From: M269 sp964625615
GTDB lineage: Bacteria > Pseudomonadota > Gammaproteobacteria > Enterobacterales > Alteromonadaceae
Assembly: GCA_964625615.1 (NCBI GenBank)
Contig: CAZVDU010000176.1
Coordinates: 1-7,607 of the forward strand
DNA length: 7,607 nucleotides
Reading direction: 5' to 3'
This document shows positions 6,561 through 7,607 of the stretch, piece by piece. The position numbers were made by a program, and so were the translations under genes. Position 1 is the first letter of the stretch; each line of letters opens with the position of its first letter. Below the pieces are notes generated by a model. It had not been told where the DNA came from and searched no databases. It saw nothing but the letters and a program-made list of their open reading frames with translations.

Positions 6561-7607
6561 CTAATCGATTAACCAGTAGGTGCCTTTTTCTCCAACACCT
6601 TTAATAAAAAGCTGGCGCTTAGGAGAAAAACAAAAAGCTTTTTTTGTCTGAGCGAAAGTTGTTTCTGACACCTGTATTTTATCTGTTTCTCCATGACTTT
6701 GCATACGCGCAGCTAAATTAACTGCTTCTCCCCAAACATCAAAGGTATATTTACTTTTACCTATAACACCAGCCACAACGGCACCTGTATTTAAACCGAT
6801 TCGAATGCCCTGGCTGAGATTATGTTTATGTGAGAAGTTGAGGTATGCTCGCCGCATTTCTTTTGCACACAAACAGGCGTTGCTTGAGTGACTTGGCTCT
6901 TGTGTATCCAATCCGCCGACAGCCATGTAACCGTCACCTAAAGTCTTAATCTTTTCTAGGTCATATTTCGCACATATTTCATCAAATAAGCTGAATAGCT
7001 CGTCTAATAAGTTAACTAATACCATAGGGTCTAGTTGGCTAGATAATTTAGTGAAGCCTTCAATATCAGCGAATAATATGGTGACATTTGCATGATACTG
7101 AGCAATCGTTTGTCGGGACTGTTTCAGCGCTCTAATAACTTTACCGGGTAGTATGTTAAATAACAGAGATTCGGATTTGACTCTTTCTTTGTTTTCTATG
7201 TTCCAGCTTGTGGTAGTGATTCTATGAACCTGATAAGCCGCAATGAAACATGCAATTGCAAAGAGTATTCGGTTAGTTGGTTTGATGCCTGAGAACAGAT
7301 CCCAATCGTTAAACGTATCGTTTAAATGCAACTCCGTGACAAGGAAAATAGCCATGTAAATAGAAGACAACATAATCTTAAGGTGCCTCCTATGGCTGGG
7401 AAATATAAAAGGAATAACGAATAGCCCGAGCAAAAAGAATAAATGCGTATCTGCCTGGAAATTTACAAGTTGTGAAGAAAGAAAAATATAGCTACCGTAA
7501 ATGCAAAAGAATAAGAAAGAAGCGGCGAGATAATATTGACGGCCATTGAATAGAGGAACAAGAAATAGCGCGCTGATGTGAATGAGTATGAGGTTAACTT
7601 TAGTTAG
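6561..7607 (-). CDS. Membrane-anchored class III adenylate/guanylate cyclase, probably adenylate cyclase (N-terminus outside window)
   Basis: The frame stays open to the right edge, so 348 residues are visible and the true start lies beyond base 7607. An apparent TTG start at 7431-7433 would cut through a membrane helix and is rejected. Counting from the first visible residue, hydrophobic segments lie at about 5-20, 25-45, 55-70, 77-95 and 112-127, implying at least five transmembrane helices. A linker (LLFNILPGKVIRALK, about 149-163) leads to the catalytic domain at about 172-345. Metal-binding Asp181 (FADIEGFT) and Asp225 (TLGDGY), adenine-selecting Lys221 (IKTLGDG) and Asp290 (FDVWGEAVN), and transition-state Asn297 and Arg301 (NLAARM) are all present. 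The enzyme should therefore be active and ATP-selective, making cyclic AMP as a homodimer on the cytoplasmic face of the membrane. The membrane part resembles multi-helix sensor modules in other bacterial cyclases, but I cannot name the family. It may be co-transcribed with roxA downstream. Confidence 0.92.
   Translation of the reverse strand, partial: LTKVNLILIHISALFLVPLFNGRQYYLAASFLFFCIYGSYIFLSSQLVNFQADTHLFFLLGLFVIPFIFPSHRRHLKIMLSSIYMAIFLVTELHLNDTFNDWDLFSGIKPTNRILFAIACFIAAYQVHRITTTSWNIENKERVKSESLLFNILPGKVIRALKQSRQTIAQYHANVTILFADIEGFTKLSSQLDPMVLVNLLDELFSLFDEICAKYDLEKIKTLGDGYMAVGGLDTQEPSHSSNACLCAKEMRRAYLNFSHKHNLSQGIRIGLNTGAVVAGVIGKSKYTFDVWGEAVNLAARMQSHGETDKIQVSETTFAQTKKAFCFSPKRQLFIKGVGEKGTYWLID

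Overview
This window looks like chromosomal, mostly housekeeping DNA from a gammaproteobacterium. Three of the five proteins are full-length or near-full-length relatives of Escherichia coli proteins (YdgA, YdiJ and RoxA/YcfD), and the YdiJ and RoxA matches run almost without a break. Base composition is moderately AT-rich. A large membrane-anchored class III cyclase and an RND pump would suit a marine or aquatic group such as Alteromonadales, Oceanospirillales or Vibrionales, but genus cannot be decided from the sequence. A run of exactly 100 N inside the largest gene shows that this is a scaffolded draft assembly.

Layout from left to right. (1) Bases 1-582, plus strand: the last 193 codons of an RND-family efflux pump inner-membrane subunit, cut by the left edge and followed by a strong intrinsic terminator (611-641). 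(2) Bases 661-2079, minus strand: a YdgA/DUF945 protein with an N-terminal membrane anchor, convergent with the pump gene. (3) A 235-base divergent intergenic region (2080-2314). (4) Bases 2315-5209, plus strand: ydiJ, a large FAD and iron-sulfur oxidoreductase (D-2-hydroxyglutarate dehydrogenase type), with the assembly gap at 3667-3766 in its FAD-oxidase C-terminal domain. (5) A 126-base convergent spacer (5210-5335) with no convincing terminator. (6) Bases 5336-6490, minus strand: roxA, the 2-oxoglutarate oxygenase that hydroxylates ribosomal protein L16. (7) Bases 6561-7607, minus strand: a membrane-bound class III nucleotide cyclase whose reading frame stays open through the right edge, so its N-terminus lies outside the window.

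The genes do not form an obvious common pathway. The cyclase and roxA are on the same strand only 70 bases apart and may be co-transcribed. ydgA and ydiJ are divergent and share an upstream region. There are no insertion sequences, integrase, tRNA, CRISPR array or phage genes, and I see no good evidence for a novel multi-gene system. The points most worth a second look are the under-sized gap in ydiJ, the start of roxA, the substituted proton-relay position in the RND pump, and the truncated cyclase, whose multi-helix membrane domain I could not assign to a named sensor family.
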